Source: Arbacia lixula (lineage: Eukaryota > Echinodermata > Echinoidea > Arbacioida > Arbaciidae). Taken from it: a stretch of DNA of 64,000 nucleotides. Made by a program: the position numbers and the translations under genes. Where the stretch lies: contig OZ022591.1 of assembly GCA_963669155.1 (NCBI GenBank), positions 3,439,797 through 3,503,796 of the forward strand, written 5' to 3'. Positions 1 to 11,649 of this stretch are shown here, one piece after another (the stretch's first letter is position 1; each line of letters begins with the position of its first letter). The notes below the pieces were generated by a model. It ran no database searches and was not told the origin of the DNA. It saw only the letters and a program-made list of their open reading frames with translations.

Positions 1-910
1 TTCTCCGTACCACAAGTCGGCCCATAAATGCACCGCGCGTGTGTATATTCCCACTTCCGGTCTCATACACTAGTACACTGGAGCGAATATGACTACAAAC
101 ATATTCTGCATGTGGCCGCGCGGTGCATCATGGGACGATATCCCCTGAAGAATTATGTATGTACCATTTACTCAAATATTATGTGAATTTTATGATATAC
201 TGATACAAAACCCCCGTTAATATACACCTGCCTGTTGATTGGTCAAGCTGCTAAATCACCGGGTGTGTGTATGGATTCGTTTATTTTGCATTTTAAAATT
301 ATGAAATGAATAGGTTTGAAAGACTTTTAATGATGTTGAATCGTTGTGTCAATAATGATTATGTTAAGAGGAAAATAAAACATTATTACAGCTTGAAATA
401 TAGGAGCATACAAAAATTGATATTCGAATACATACCCGTTGCCATAGCGACAACAACAACCATGATGGAGGCCGTATTGAGGTGTAAGGCGCCTGACTGT
501 ATAAAGCATGAGTATCAGAAAATACCATTGTTCCGATAAAGAAATTGATTCTGTGAATAACTGACTATATTTCATGTGTTAATGTGAAATATTTCTTGAT
601 CCTTTACATTAAACAAATTATCACATCCATAAAAAAAAAAATGCTCTGGAACTCATTTTTGCAAATAAAAAAAGAAGACAGCCATCGCTTTTCCATTCGT
701 CAACCAAATAACTGCTCTGTTCTAGTATGATGTGCACTTACAATCAGGTCACTGACTATTCTATCCAGTTGAATTGCCACAAATCATGTCAAATTCCGCA
801 GTCATTCCTACATTGTTTATGCGTAAATTGTACTTGGATAACTAACAAGTTAGTAGATTAGAAATAAAGATACGACTATATCATTTAAATCGAGAAACTC
901 ACCATTGCTT
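1..910. other. Non-coding flank, no gene recognised
   Basis: AT-rich DNA with only short, unconvincing open frames (the longest pair overlap each other on opposite strands at 306-575). I see no domain, splice pattern or RNA gene here. Confidence 0.5.
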
Positions 911-1595
911 CGTGAACGACGAACATCAGACGTTCATTTACCAAGGGCGCTAAATAGATAAATAAATACACCACAAAATATTGCCTGATCGATCAATCAC
1001 AGACCACCAGTTTTGTCAAACGTGACTGAACAGCACTCCGTTGTAAGGATATCGATCCAATCACCGATAGCTAGGACGAGCACGGTGCAGACATTTTGGG
1101 GTGATGTTCAAATATGGGAACGATGCTTGAGTTTGGTAATTGCTTGGTTTTCATAACCTTGTTATATCATTAAAAAAACGAGCTCGAGCATACTATTATC
1201 ATGAACTGATTATTTACAAAGTAAGTCAATTATTGTTTGCGTGTGTATGTGTGTTTTTGCGTGTGTGTGTGTGTGTGTCGATAGACTCGTTACCATTGGT
1301 AACGGGTAATCACAACATTAACGCTTTGTTTTGAGGTGTGGGAGTAGCGGTGGAGGCAGACGGTAATCATACTACAATTTCAATATTGATTTCATAATTT
1401 CGTTAAGAGATCGCTATTACACAAATTAGATTAATGCTGCTGCTGCGGAGGATAATGTGGATAACATATAGTGACCCTCTTTACAATGGGATTACATGGG
1501 ATTCTCATACACTAATTTCCGAGGAAAGATGATAATGACTAAGCAAAGTGAGAGGAAGAGGAAGAATGGTGAGTAAGAAATTGTGAGAAAGTGAA

Positions 1596-1628
<33 letters not shown>

Positions 1629-1725
1629 TCAAGAGAGAGAGAGGGGGGGGGGGGGAGAGTGAGGGAGAGAGGAAGGGGGGGGGGGGGGTGAAGGAGAGAG
1701 GGAGTGAGAGAGAGAGAGATGTACT
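911..1725. repeat. Direct duplication, copy A (815 bp)
   Basis: The segment starting CGTGAACGACGAACATC at 911 starts again at 1726, an offset of 815 bp. The copies differ by a few substitutions and by length changes in the GT and GA tracts. Copy A keeps an uninterrupted TTAA at 1431-1434, exactly where copy B carries a foldback element, so copy A serves as the empty-site control. No coding function is visible. Confidence 0.9.
1590..1722. repeat. GA/poly-G purine tract (copy A)
   Basis: Nearly pure purine strand: (GA)n interrupted by G runs of 13 (1643-1655) and 14 (1675-1688). Such tracts can form triplex or G-quadruplex DNA; no function is claimed. Confidence 0.9.
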
Positions 1726-2785
1726 CGTGAACGACGAACATCAGACGTTCATTTACCAAGGGCGCTAAATAGATAAATAAATACACCACAAAATATTGCC
1801 TGATCGATCAATCACAGACCACCAGTTTTGTCGAACGTGACTGAACAGCACTCCGTTGTAAGGAAATCGATCCAATCACCGATAGCTAGGACGAGCACGG
1901 TGCAGACATTTTGGGGTGATGTTCAAATATGGGAACGATGCTTGAGTTTGGTAATTGCTTGGTTTTCATAACCTTGTTATATCATTAAAAAAACGAGCTC
2001 GAGCATACTATTATCATGAACTGATTATTTACAAAGTAAGTCAATTATTGTTTGCGTGTGTATGTGTGTTTTTGCGTGTGTGTGTGTGTGTGTGTTGATA
2101 GACTCGTTACCATTGGTAACGGGTAATCACAACATTAACGCTTTGTTTTGAGGTGTGGGAGTAGCGGTGGAGGCAGACGGTAATCATACTACAATTTCAA
2201 TATTGATTTCATAATTTCGTTAAGAGATCGCTATTACACAAATTAGATTAAAGGGCATATACTGTACTGGGAAGACAAAAAAGCCTTCAAAAGGTTATCG
2301 TGAGCAATCTTCTTGCCAATTATCTTAAATTCATGTAATGTCAATTTTAGAAACGTACTGAAAGTTTTTTGCCCTGAAATGATCCACATTTGGAGTAATG
2401 AGTGATTAAATTACAGATCCTCAAAATGTTCGGGCCGAACATTTGTGATTTGTAATTTAATTGACTAATTACTCCAAATGTGGATCAATTGAGGGCAAAA
2501 AACTTTCAGTACGTTTCTAAAATGGACATTACATGAATTTAAGACCATTGGCAAGAAGATTGCTCACGATCACCTTTTGAAGGCTTTTTGTCTTCCCAGT
2601 ACAGTTTATTCCCTTTAATGCTGCTGCTGCTGAGGATAATGTGCATAACATATAGTGACCCTCTTTACAATGGGATTACATGGGATTCTCATACACTAAT
2701 TTCCGAGGAAAGATGATAATGACTAAGCAAAGTGAGAGGAAGAGGAAGAATGGTGAGTAAGAAATTGTGAGAAAGTGAAAGAGAC

Positions 2786-2850
<65 letters not shown>

Positions 2851-2912
2851 AAGAGAGAGAGGGGGGGGGGAGAGTGAGGGAGAGAGGAAGGGGGGTGAAG
2901 GAGAGAGGGAGT

Positions 2913-2960
<48 letters not shown>
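1726..2960. repeat. Direct duplication, copy B, with insertion
   Basis: Second copy of the 911-1725 segment. It is longer because a 363-bp foldback element sits at 2252-2614 and because the GA tract near the end has expanded. Sequence on both sides of the insertion (for example the ATAACATATAGTGACC stretch after it) matches copy A. Confidence 0.88.
2252..2614. mobile_element. Foldback MITE with TTAA target duplication
   Basis: The whole 363 bp is one near-perfect inverted repeat: left end AGGGCATATACTGTACTGG, right end (read inward) AGGGAATAAACTGTACTGG, folding around the centre AAATGTTCGG-G-CCGAACATTT near 2430. It is flanked by TTAA at 2248-2251 and 2615-2618. The duplicated host copy at 1431-1434 has a single TTAA, which proves insertion. 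TTAA duplication is typical of piggyBac-type transposition; I see no transposase, so this is a non-autonomous element. A transcript would fold into a long hairpin RNA. Confidence 0.88.

Positions 2961-2965
<5 letters not shown>
2771..2965. repeat. GA/poly-G purine tract (copy B)
   Basis: Counterpart of the tract at 1590-1722, expanded to almost 200 bp of GA-rich purines with a G run of 10 at 2861-2870. Confidence 0.9.
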
Positions 2966-2967
<2 letters not shown>

Positions 2968-3575
2968 GAAGGCGGGGTGGAGGACTATTGGTAGAGAAAG
3001 AAAGGGAGAGAATATTGAATCACGAAATAGATATTCTGATCAAATGAAGTGAATATAACTTAATTGCCTTCATCGATAACGAGCCAGTACATGTATTTAG
3101 ACGTTTGCCTTCTCGTCTCATGTCGTGTCTCTATTAACCATTTAATTAATTACCAGGCCTTGGAAACCTAGTTGGCATACTACACATCTTTATGCCAACG
3201 GTAATGAGAGAGCCATGTTATGCCTGTGAAGTACAATGTCATATCATACATTTCGGCTGACACAAAAAGAGTTACAAGTGGTAGCACGATTTGTTGAGAA
3301 CGTGGTGTCCTTTAGCCTGCTAATATACTACCATCAACTTCATAAAGATCTCACCTCGTTGAAGATTTTGATAATTCCAATATATCCACAAAAGGTCACA
3401 ATCCAAATATACATGATTAATGTGACTATTATCACAAATACCATAGAACAACGGTGATCGATGTCTCCGTTTGAACTAATTAGTTAACACGGAAAGCTTG
3501 TTGACAATATCATAGCGTATGGACTATTGATTATTTACAGAGAAAAACACGTTATCCTTCAGTGTTTGCAGCAAT
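2966..3575. other. Non-coding, nothing recognised
   Basis: AT-rich spacer between two foldback elements. The only open frame (3236-3457, 73 codons) shows no domain and has ordinary non-coding composition. Confidence 0.4.
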
Positions 3576-3579
3576 TTAA

Positions 3580-4033
3580 AGGCATAGTTCACTCTGAAAT
3601 TTTTTTGATTTCAATGAAGGAAGGCACATAAAAAATAAAAACATAGGTAAAGATTTGGGGTCAAAGGAAAAGAAAAATATTTGATTTTGTGACGTCATGT
3701 GCGAGGTGCTCTCCCACATGTTATGGACAATTTTTTTTTCTATTTTCGACAACGGAATGATTTTTTTTCGTAAAGGTTTGTGTGCAAAAACGTATTTCTA
3801 ATGATGTACCAAATGCACAGGTAAAAGGGTGCATACCTTTTTGAGAAAATGCACATTTTCGAAAAAAAAAATGTACACAACATATGGGAGAGCACCTCGC
3901 ACGTGACGTCACAAAATCAAATAACTTTCCTTTCCCTTGACCGATTTTCGTCAAACCTTCACTAACACGTCTCTTTCATGTGTTTGCTTTATTTGAAACC
4001 AAAAATTTATTTATTTCAGGATGAACTCTCCCT
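3580..4033. mobile_element. Second TTAA foldback element
   Basis: Bounded by TTAA at 3576-3579 and 4034-4037. Ends are inverted: AGGCATAGTTCACTCTGAAAT on the left versus AGGGAGAGTTCATCCTGAAAT read inward from the right. A second inverted pair lies inside: TGTGACGTCATGTGCGAGG near 3690 against the complementary strand near 3895-3912. The AGG(G) terminus and TTAA flanks resemble the 2252-2614 element, but the interiors differ. No transposase is visible. Each inner arm carries a TGACGTCA CRE-like palindrome. Confidence 0.75.
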
Positions 4034-4455
4034 TTAACCTTGCACAAATCCAGCGATTCAGTCAGTCCCATAAGCGTACGACTGTTCGATCACGTCGTGT
4101 GCGGCGCCCTTGCGGTTTCACTATTTTCACGAAGAGGCTCCAAACGCATGACAAATGAGCCTGCAGAATTATAGATAAATACAGTCATTGTGGAACTGAT
4201 CTAATGAGAGGAAAATATGGGCTCAAAATGGCGGCGTGTGCTACTCTGACACATGCGACGGATTAATTGACACGCCTGCGCAGATGTTCTTTACTAAATC
4301 GTGTATAAATTTACCCCCTCCCCCCCCTCCCATTTTATAAGTTGTAAAAAGCTTTGATTCATAAATATCTGCAATGTTGGCACCCGTCTATACTGCAATA
4401 ATATTCATTACTTGGTAAGCAATAGATAACTCTAATGTGTTTAAACAATACAGTA

Positions 4456-4686
4456 TATAGTATACCGAAGTGTGACGTTATTTCGAGTACGTTGTCAAGA
4501 CAACTGGTTTTAAACTACGCAGGTAGAGCAAGCAGCGGTGATCACATCTGGGACTCATTATTGGGAGTTCCCGACACTAGCCCAGTAGACAATAAGGGAC
4601 CGTTAACATCTGACTGAAGTAACTTTGTTTAGAACCAGTTGTCTTGACAACATGCTCATATGAAGACACCACTTCGGTACTCTATA
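4456..4686. mobile_element. MITE, TATAG...TACCGAAGTG family, copy 1
   Basis: A 231-bp element with terminal inverted repeats of about 55 bp. Both ends read TATAG..TACCGAAGTG inward and both carry GTTGTCAAGACAACTGGTT. The family has a second copy at 22,180-22,411. TA dinucleotides at both edges fit a TA target, as in Tc1/mariner-type MITEs, though the exact target duplication is ambiguous. The 60-codon frame inside is incidental. Confidence 0.8.
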
Positions 4687-4689
4687 CCT

Positions 4690-6090
4690 CTGCCATCTTG
4701 CTTTATATTTGATGGCTTATGTGAAAGCAGGGAGGTGTTACGAAGGAGTAGAAACTCGAGCATAATATATTCAAACATCTGTATGGGTTCTAAAGCGTGC
4801 TCATGAATGCCAAAAGCATTCCATAATCATGACAATGCTTTGATGTTCCATGTGCCGTGCCGACATTTAGCTGATGTCAACTTGAAAAGAAATTTCTTTA
4901 ATTTCCCATTTGTCTGTAGACGTTTTGTTTTTGACAAATTTGTTTGCAAACTTTAAGGAAGTTAACGGCAGATAATGACAGATCCTTTACTCTGCTTTTG
5001 TTTCGAAAAGTATTGAGGAATCATTAAAAATCGGACATATAAGCTATTTTTATTACTTACAAAATTGGCCAATTTCTTCACTTTCCGACAACTTGTGCAT
5101 CTGGGGGATTCAACCACTCTCAAAATGATATATTAAGCTGTGTATTATCATTAACGGCGTTTGTGTGTGTTTGCGTGAAACAGAGATATTTCACTTGAAA
5201 AACTTGTTTATTTTTGTTTGCTGATACCTGTTATGCTCATGGAAGTATTAACAGAACGGGACAAGCGAAATGAGACTGTACATTTCTTTTGTCCTCTCCG
5301 AGAAGCCGTTGCCACACAATCATATTCATAATTGTTCAAACACCTGAACAGCACCTGTTGAGAACACATAACTTTTCATCGGCTTGGCACATGGGTTCAA
5401 AGGAAGAAAGTTGCTTCATATCCTTCCATAACACATCCCTGGTGAAAGGTAGATATCTAGGATCTGTGACTGTTGCGTTTTTACAAATATATCCACTACA
5501 TATAATATAATATCATCAAACACCTTACACAGTTGAGATGTCTTAATATATAAATATTGACTCTACTCTGCAAGACATTTCGGAACGAGTGTAGTCTTCA
5601 TAAGCTCGTGTAAACATCCCCCAAATTCCAGATCTTTTAAAGAAATATCTTATTGGAACATGACCTCTAGTTGATGTATGTTTAGTAAAATATCCTTCAG
5701 AGAATAAAATAATCCCTTATGTGTCGGACAAACAAGCCCTATTTTCTTTTTCAGATTAACGGTATGAGTATTCGTACTTACGAATGCACACTGACCTATC
5801 GATCTCGAGCACTTTCAAACGTGGTCACCTTTGGAGAGAAGTCGTATCTTGTTATGTGAACAAATTGTGCAAATACTATCACAACATTCAAGATCATTCA
5901 GAGTGTATACAACATTTTCCCACTTTCACCATCATAACTTCAGAAGCAACCTTCTCAAAAATGGCTCACCGACTATCAAACAACCTGACCTAAAAAGTAG
6001 GTCATAATCGCGCTGTGAACGAACATTTTAGGAGGACAATGTTTGTAACTAGTGGTGTATAGCCATGTCAGATGATATGGATGTGGGAGG
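4690..6090. other. Non-coding, nothing recognised
   Basis: Over 1.4 kb with scattered short frames (longest 73 codons), none with recognisable domains or compositional signature. Confidence 0.4.
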
Positions 6091-6093
6091 TGT

Positions 6094-6191
<98 letters not shown>

Positions 6192-6202
6192 GGGGGGGGG
6201 GG
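6091..6202. repeat. (TG)n microsatellite plus G11
   Basis: About 49 TG units followed by an 11-base G run at 6192-6202. It lies about 550 bp upstream of the GPCR gene and can pair with the (CA)n tract at 6434. Confidence 0.97.
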
Positions 6203-6432
6203 TTCCACCCCTCCTGATGTAAGAAGATCTGGAATTTTCTATTTGTCATATTCTTTGTCATACAATTAAACTGTATGTATCTCATATAATAAAAAAGTAT
6301 CGTGCAGAGCAGTATTATATTAAACGTTGTAATTGTTGCCATGGTTACTGTTTTTTTCTAACCTCTACCAACCACCTTCAAAAGTGAAACACCAAACAAA
6401 GGAATCAGTGCTTTATGCATATTCCCTAAATA

Positions 6433-6433
<1 letters not shown>

Positions 6434-6474
<41 letters not shown>
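6434..6474. repeat. (CA)n microsatellite
   Basis: About 20 CA units, 280 bp upstream of the GPCR start and inverted relative to the TG tract at 6091-6190. Confidence 0.97.
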
Positions 6475-6478
<4 letters not shown>

Positions 6479-6753
6479 TTGTGTATAATGCTGTCACAAG
6501 CTTGACAGGAAATTTTTATTAAAAGTGATCGGCTGCGCGTACAGACTAACAATGGCAAGTCAAATATGCTTTCGTTGATGTATGAAATTATGTATTCTCT
6601 CGGGCAATCAACGAAACGGTATCGAATTGTCAGGTCAGCATACAAATCTGGTATGATTTTGTTTATAAGTGTGCAGCTATCATTTGCTTCAACGCAATAT
6701 GCTTTACAACTGTTCGTACAGAATGCGCTGACACGAGTGTTAGGCAGTTAGGG

Positions 6754-7734
6754 ATGGCTCTTTATCCATCTAAAACCGAGATGCTGCCTTTGGAAAGTAA
6801 CAGTACACATACGCCTAACAACACTCTTCCGTCACACAGCTTGATTATGCTGATATATTCTATACCCATTGCAATGATTACACCTTTGACCATTGCAGGA
6901 AATATGCTGGTGATCGCTGCAGTTCACCAGAATCACCGTCTGCGTACTCCAACCAATCTGATTCCCGCCAGCCTCGCCACTGCCGATCTTCTTTCAGGAA
7001 TATTCGGAGATGCCCTCAAAATATATGTTCTTGATGACATATACGCATGTCAAACAAGACCGCATTTTGCTTCATTACCTATATATATTTTGGGCGGGGT
7101 TACTGTCACACATGTTGTGCTGCTGACGCTGGACCGTTACATTGCGGTAACACGACCGCTGCGGTACCCGGCGTTGGTCACAAACAACCGCATCATGTAC
7201 TGCGTCACTGCACTGTGGATATCCAATGGCGCCGTCTTCATCGTACAAGGCGTGGTAGTCCAGCCGATGCATTCTTGCTATGGAGCTCCTTTCGAAGGGC
7301 GGATGGTGATCACCATAATGTGGTATGTAGCTGTCCTTGGTATCTTTCTTGCTGCCGCTCTCCTCATCTACAATATTCTCAGACTGAAAATCGCTCTGAA
7401 ACAGTACAAATCCATCGCCGTTCACCGTATGGCGGACCATCATCACCCCGTACTAGCCGAAGAAGGTCTTTCTCGTCTGAAGGCCGTCAGGACTACCTCA
7501 ATCATAGTCGGGCTGTTCTTAGCAACTTGGATACCATTCATGATATTCCTCTTCATGACCCTTACATTGACATACTTTGACGTCGTTCGAGCATCGATTA
7601 CCGGAGTGATGTTTGTCACCGTATCGATCAACTCCGCTATGAACCCCCTCATCTACGGCTATCGTGATCTACATTTCCGCCAGGCTTTCCTGGGTATTTT
7701 ACGTTCCGTATGGGCCTCGGTCAAGTGCATTTAA
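6754..7734 (+). CDS. Intronless class A (rhodopsin-like) GPCR
   Basis: A 326-residue seven-transmembrane receptor, full length for the family and encoded in one exon. Seen: two N-glycosylation sites in the short N-terminus (NST, NNT); TM1 with the conserved GN (IAGNMLVIAA); TM2 with LATAD; cysteine before TM3 (YACQ) and in extracellular loop 2 (HSCYG), able to form the usual disulphide; TM3 ending LDRYIAV, the D/ERY switch; a TM4 tryptophan; TM6 with TWIPF in place of CWxPF; TM7 with NPLIYGYRD. The third intracellular loop is short (about 30 residues). The usual TM5 proline is not obvious. The NSAMNPLIYGYRDLHFRQAF region is reminiscent of amine/adenosine-type receptors, but the ligand cannot be assigned. 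The first ATG at 6754 is taken as the start; a second Met lies ten residues in. It should signal through heterotrimeric G proteins at the plasma membrane (inferred). Microsatellites occupy the upstream flank. Confidence 0.9.
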   Translation: MALYPSKTEMLPLESNSTHTPNNTLPSHSLIMLIYSIPIAMITPLTIAGNMLVIAAVHQNHRLRTPTNLIPASLATADLLSGIFGDALKIYVLDDIYACQTRPHFASLPIYILGGVTVTHVVLLTLDRYIAVTRPLRYPALVTNNRIMYCVTALWISNGAVFIVQGVVVQPMHSCYGAPFEGRMVITIMWYVAVLGIFLAAALLIYNILRLKIALKQYKSIAVHRMADHHHPVLAEEGLSRLKAVRTTSIIVGLFLATWIPFMIFLFMTLTLTYFDVVRASITGVMFVTVSINSAMNPLIYGYRDLHFRQAFLGILRSVWASVKCI

Positions 7735-9600
7735 TCTTAACCACGTCCCCATTTTGATGACAATATTTTTGGCAATAGTGTTGTATTTCAATGTAAATCC
7801 TCTCCCAGCTTCAATCTTTTCATCATTTTGTTGGTATATTGGTTTTGTTTGTTTTGTCGATGTATATGCCCATTTGTGCTTATTATTCGCTTATCGCTTA
7901 TTTGTCAATGTCGATGCCTTTGTGTGGACCCGTTTGAAAATCAGCATTATTTTGCTGCAACGGCTTTCCACGTACCTAATGCGGGGAAATAAATAATTAT
8001 TGAGTTAATCATGTGAATTAAACATGGAGGTTTGGTCCACTGACTCTCAACCGAGCACATGTATCATGTATCTTTACTCGTTATTCATATCCTTTTCCCT
8101 CCTTATGTACCAGCAAGAAAGACCTGACATGATAAATTACATGTGTGAATGAATAACGGCGAATTGACTTTGAATTAGGAATGGCGGATCTAGGCTTAAT
8201 CTTCCAGGTGCATTCTTGCTTTCACATTCTGTCCGTATTATGTTATAAGACAGGGCCATTCTTAGCTTCTAATCGAGGCCTCTCGCTTTGCTTCCTCAAT
8301 AGTCGATGCTTATTCCTATCGACAACCACTGCCACCAAGGCTACTCATGAGTTACGAAGGGGCAAGGCCTCTACTCAGTTGATCTGGCAAACATCGAGAT
8401 ACGTCACGAATTTTATGCAGATATATTAGTTTACTAATTTAGACCCCCCCCCCCTCCTTCCTCCCGCATATTTGAGTAATTCGCGATGATCCGCCATGAT
8501 GGAATGATATACCTTATGGATATTTAGTCGTCGGAGGGGCCGTAGCACATTACTGATTGGCGGATCTTTACGGAAATAGATGTATTTGTATTATCGCATG
8601 TTCGGCTCTCTGGTGGGTCAATAAGGACACAGAGAATGGGCGGACGACAAAATCGGGCGTCTCACCTGTCAATCATGAATATAATTACCTACCGCTCCAG
8701 TAGCTGCTATTCAATGAAAACATTGCGAAATGTTATCTTTTTTCTTTGTTCGCCACATTCAACTGAGTCGAGGACTCACCGCTTCGCGTCTTGCAGCTCA
8801 GGATAATAGTTCTGTTGGCATCCGTTTTGTTTCGAGGAATAAGCAGCTTACTCAGTTGATCTCAGCTAGAGGCTAGAATGTTCTTGGGTTTGTGTTTGCA
8901 GTCAGGGTACCCCATCATTCCCATAAATTAAACAATATTTGGAAATTATTTTAACCGATTGTTGATATTTACCCGTGTGGAATTGTAATGTCATAAAATC
9001 CTTCTATCCATGCCTTGAAAATACCATCCCTTCCTGACATTGGGAGATCTGGCATCTGTTCCCCCTCCCCGTTTAACCCTGTCAGTACCAAGCAATAATG
9101 GTCTGGTGTCAATCACAACACAGTTCATTGTCCATTGGACTGAGGGGGTTAACAAAGCTGTACATCAACATGACAATATAAATGAACCCTTAACCCTTTG
9201 TGTGTCAGACTGCTGCTTTATTGGATTTGTGTTACTTGTGAAAAAAGGTGCACGTGGCAAAAACAGCGTTAATCAATTTGCCATGCTTAAAAAGGTCAGA
9301 AGACTTATTTTGAACGAAGATCTAAAACAAAGGTGATTAAGAATATCATTCCAAGCAAACTTGCCCGTTTCCTTGTCTCCATGGGCCATGAATAGCCAGG
9401 TTGTGCTTATTTTTAAGGGAAAGCATTCGCACCCTCTCTATCCTCATTCAAAACGAAAACTGTCTTACACTGACCTATTCGACCCTCTGGGTGTCCGATG
9501 AAATGCGTTTTTGTTTTGAACCACATGTTAAAGGTTATCACACCTCACAAGCCATCAGCTCTCTGGTGATGCCTTGTATTCATTGTTCATGAAAGTTGTT
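7735..9600. other. Non-coding downstream of GPCR
   Basis: No gene recognised. A C11 run sits at 8444-8454. The piece near 9190-9270 begins TTAACCCTTTGTGTGTCAG and resembles pieces near 10,201 and 32,178, probably a dispersed TTAA-type repeat. The 98-codon frame at 9040-9336 crosses this repeat and is not a convincing gene. Confidence 0.4.
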
Positions 9601-9617
9601 TATTCCTGTGTGTTAAA

Positions 9618-9645
9618 TGAATAAGGAATTGAATTGAATTGAAAT
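9618..9645 (+). repeat. (TTGAA)n tail, probable LINE 3' end
   Basis: Reads AAGGAATTGAATTGAATTGA. Short repeats of this kind end CR1/RTE-type retrotransposons, and a similar motif ends the LINE at 14,281. The body upstream has no recognisable reverse transcriptase. Confidence 0.4.
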
Positions 9646-9654
9646 CCTCTGCCG

Positions 9655-9930
9655 CACGATGACCGACCTATGTATTCGGCGTCTACACGGAGGTACACGG
9701 TGCCTCCAGGGAAGAGGACGGATTGTTTTTCATCCGTGAATTCGGGGATGAAAAATTAAGCAAGCTTGACTTTTTCCCCGGATATGCCGGTATACGCCAA
9801 TGATTACGCCGGATGCCCTCCCGGTGCATACACGGTAATGCCGGAGATAATACGGATGATCCCGGGGCGACGATCTGGGATAATCCGTGATGCGATCCGT
9901 GAAAATGTAAGACGACCTCTTGACCGAAAT
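9655..9930. other. GC-rich segment of unknown nature
   Basis: A CpG- and CCGG-rich island (for example GGATGATCCCGGGGCGACG near 9852) in AT-rich surroundings, with repeated CCGT/ACGG words and small palindromes. A 90-codon frame (9766-10,038) crosses it. I do not recognise the product; it may be a fragment of a gene or repeat acquired from elsewhere in the genome. Confidence 0.3.
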
Positions 9931-10984
9931 ATTGATCAACGTTTCTTCTCCGGCGTCTGCATTAATTTGTTTGCGTTTAAAGATGTATACATACATATAT
10001 ATAAAACACTATTATACCAATATAGTAACTTAAATTGAATTGAAGATTAAATATTGAGCTCTATGTGTTGTGAGTAGATGTGATTCCAAAACTTCATTCA
10101 ACTTCATCAAAGTCATGAATTGCGATGTTGTTTGGGTAAAGATGTTTGTTTCACGTGACCGTACCCTTTTTGGTGAAGTACGTTTCCTAACACCTATGTC
10201 ATTAACTCTTTGTGTGTCACACAAATGATGCTTTGAGTGATTTGTGTTTATTACTTGCCAATAAGTACACATGTCGCACGCAAATAACCAAATAGTTCTT
10301 GTTTATTGATTAAACCATGTCTTGTGAATTGACAGGGAAGGCAGAAAACAAGGACATATTCAAAAAGATATATTAATTGCTCTTCCCTGAGTAAATTGAC
10401 TTGACTATGGAAACGGTGTTGAATATGATTCCTCATTTCAAAATGCATTGCGTGTTTTGACAAATAAATCTTCATATTGCCAGTCATGACATGTAGCATC
10501 GTTGACGGTTCACGAGACGTACTGCCGTTGTCATGGTTGCATTCTCACGGAGCAAAGGAGTAAACAATTGCTCTGTCGAGGAAGAACAACTAAAGATGGT
10601 CGTGTTTTTTTCAGGGTGGGGGGGGGGGGGGGCGTCTTCTTTTATATTCAGCTCCGTTTTTTTGGGATGACCATTTACCAACAGATCCTCTATCTTTGTT
10701 AGCCGTTGATGCCACTGTGCGATGATGGAAAAGGGTCAGTCCTGGGCGGTCAATCTCTTGCTTCTCCCAAACTAGTTCAAGTAACCTATTTTCATGCAAA
10801 AAGAAAACAAAAAATAGCCGGCAGACGTGTAGGTGGACGTTCGTTTGAGGGTACATATGTAAATTTCATGTGTTCACCTTGTTCCCAAAATTAAGTGTTC
10901 CCCAACAGTTTAGTCTCAAAATTGTCTCCTCCAGCATTAGGCAGGGCCTCCCAACATAGCATTCCCTTAGTCAAATTTGCTCTT

Positions 10985-11040
10985 ACTACCACGTCAGCAC
11001 TAGGAAGGTGATTTCAGGTGCACCTATATACATGTGTATA
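10985..11040 (+). repeat. Dispersed repeat, partner at 26,944-26,995 (inverted)
   Basis: GTCAGCACTAGGAAGGTGAT followed by TTCAGGTGCACCTATATACA matches the reverse complement of 26,944-26,995 at most positions. It is probably a short interspersed repeat; its boundaries are not clear. Confidence 0.6.
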
Positions 11041-11649
11041 CAGCTAGCTCATCAAGTTACAGAGGAGCAGTTGATTGGTTGGTTATGGCTTGAAACATTT
11101 CGTTATCTTCATCATTAATATCACATCATTGATAAAATTTAGAGTGAAACGTTGGAAGGTGAAAAGATTTCTAAGCCTAATAGCATTTAACCACAATCGC
11201 GCACTTGTACAATGTATAATAGCGGGTGCAAAGAGCTAGGCCTGTTGTCATTCAATAGCAGTCATGAGTTGATGAATGTTGAAAAACTGTTATTGACGTC
11301 ACCAATTAGGCCTATCATCAAAGAAAAAAAAAACAGGGTCGTGTATATATGAGATATCGAGCTGCAGCAGGAAGTCATGATTTGGACTTTCGATCGTGAA
11401 GGCCATCAAACAATTTTACAGTACGTCTACAGGAAATACTACGCAATGTGAGATTGACTGAAATAAGTCAATCTACCATTTCATACCGTAGACTCTTGTT
11501 TTTTACAAATACATTGGAAGCAGTCGTGGTTAATGTGTTTTAATAAGGTTAGTAAGGTAAATGTTCAATACATTGTATAAATCAAACTCAACTTGTCAGG
11601 AAGTAGGTCTAGCTCGAGCATTATGTAAAATCATGAAATGATTAAAATG

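Noticed and set aside
6049..6342. Threonine-histidine repeat protein on the minus strand
   Set aside because: It is a translation of the (TG)n microsatellite.
7047..7580. 177-codon frame overlapping the GPCR in another frame
   Set aside because: It is a shadow of the GPCR coding sequence; the receptor frame carries all family motifs.
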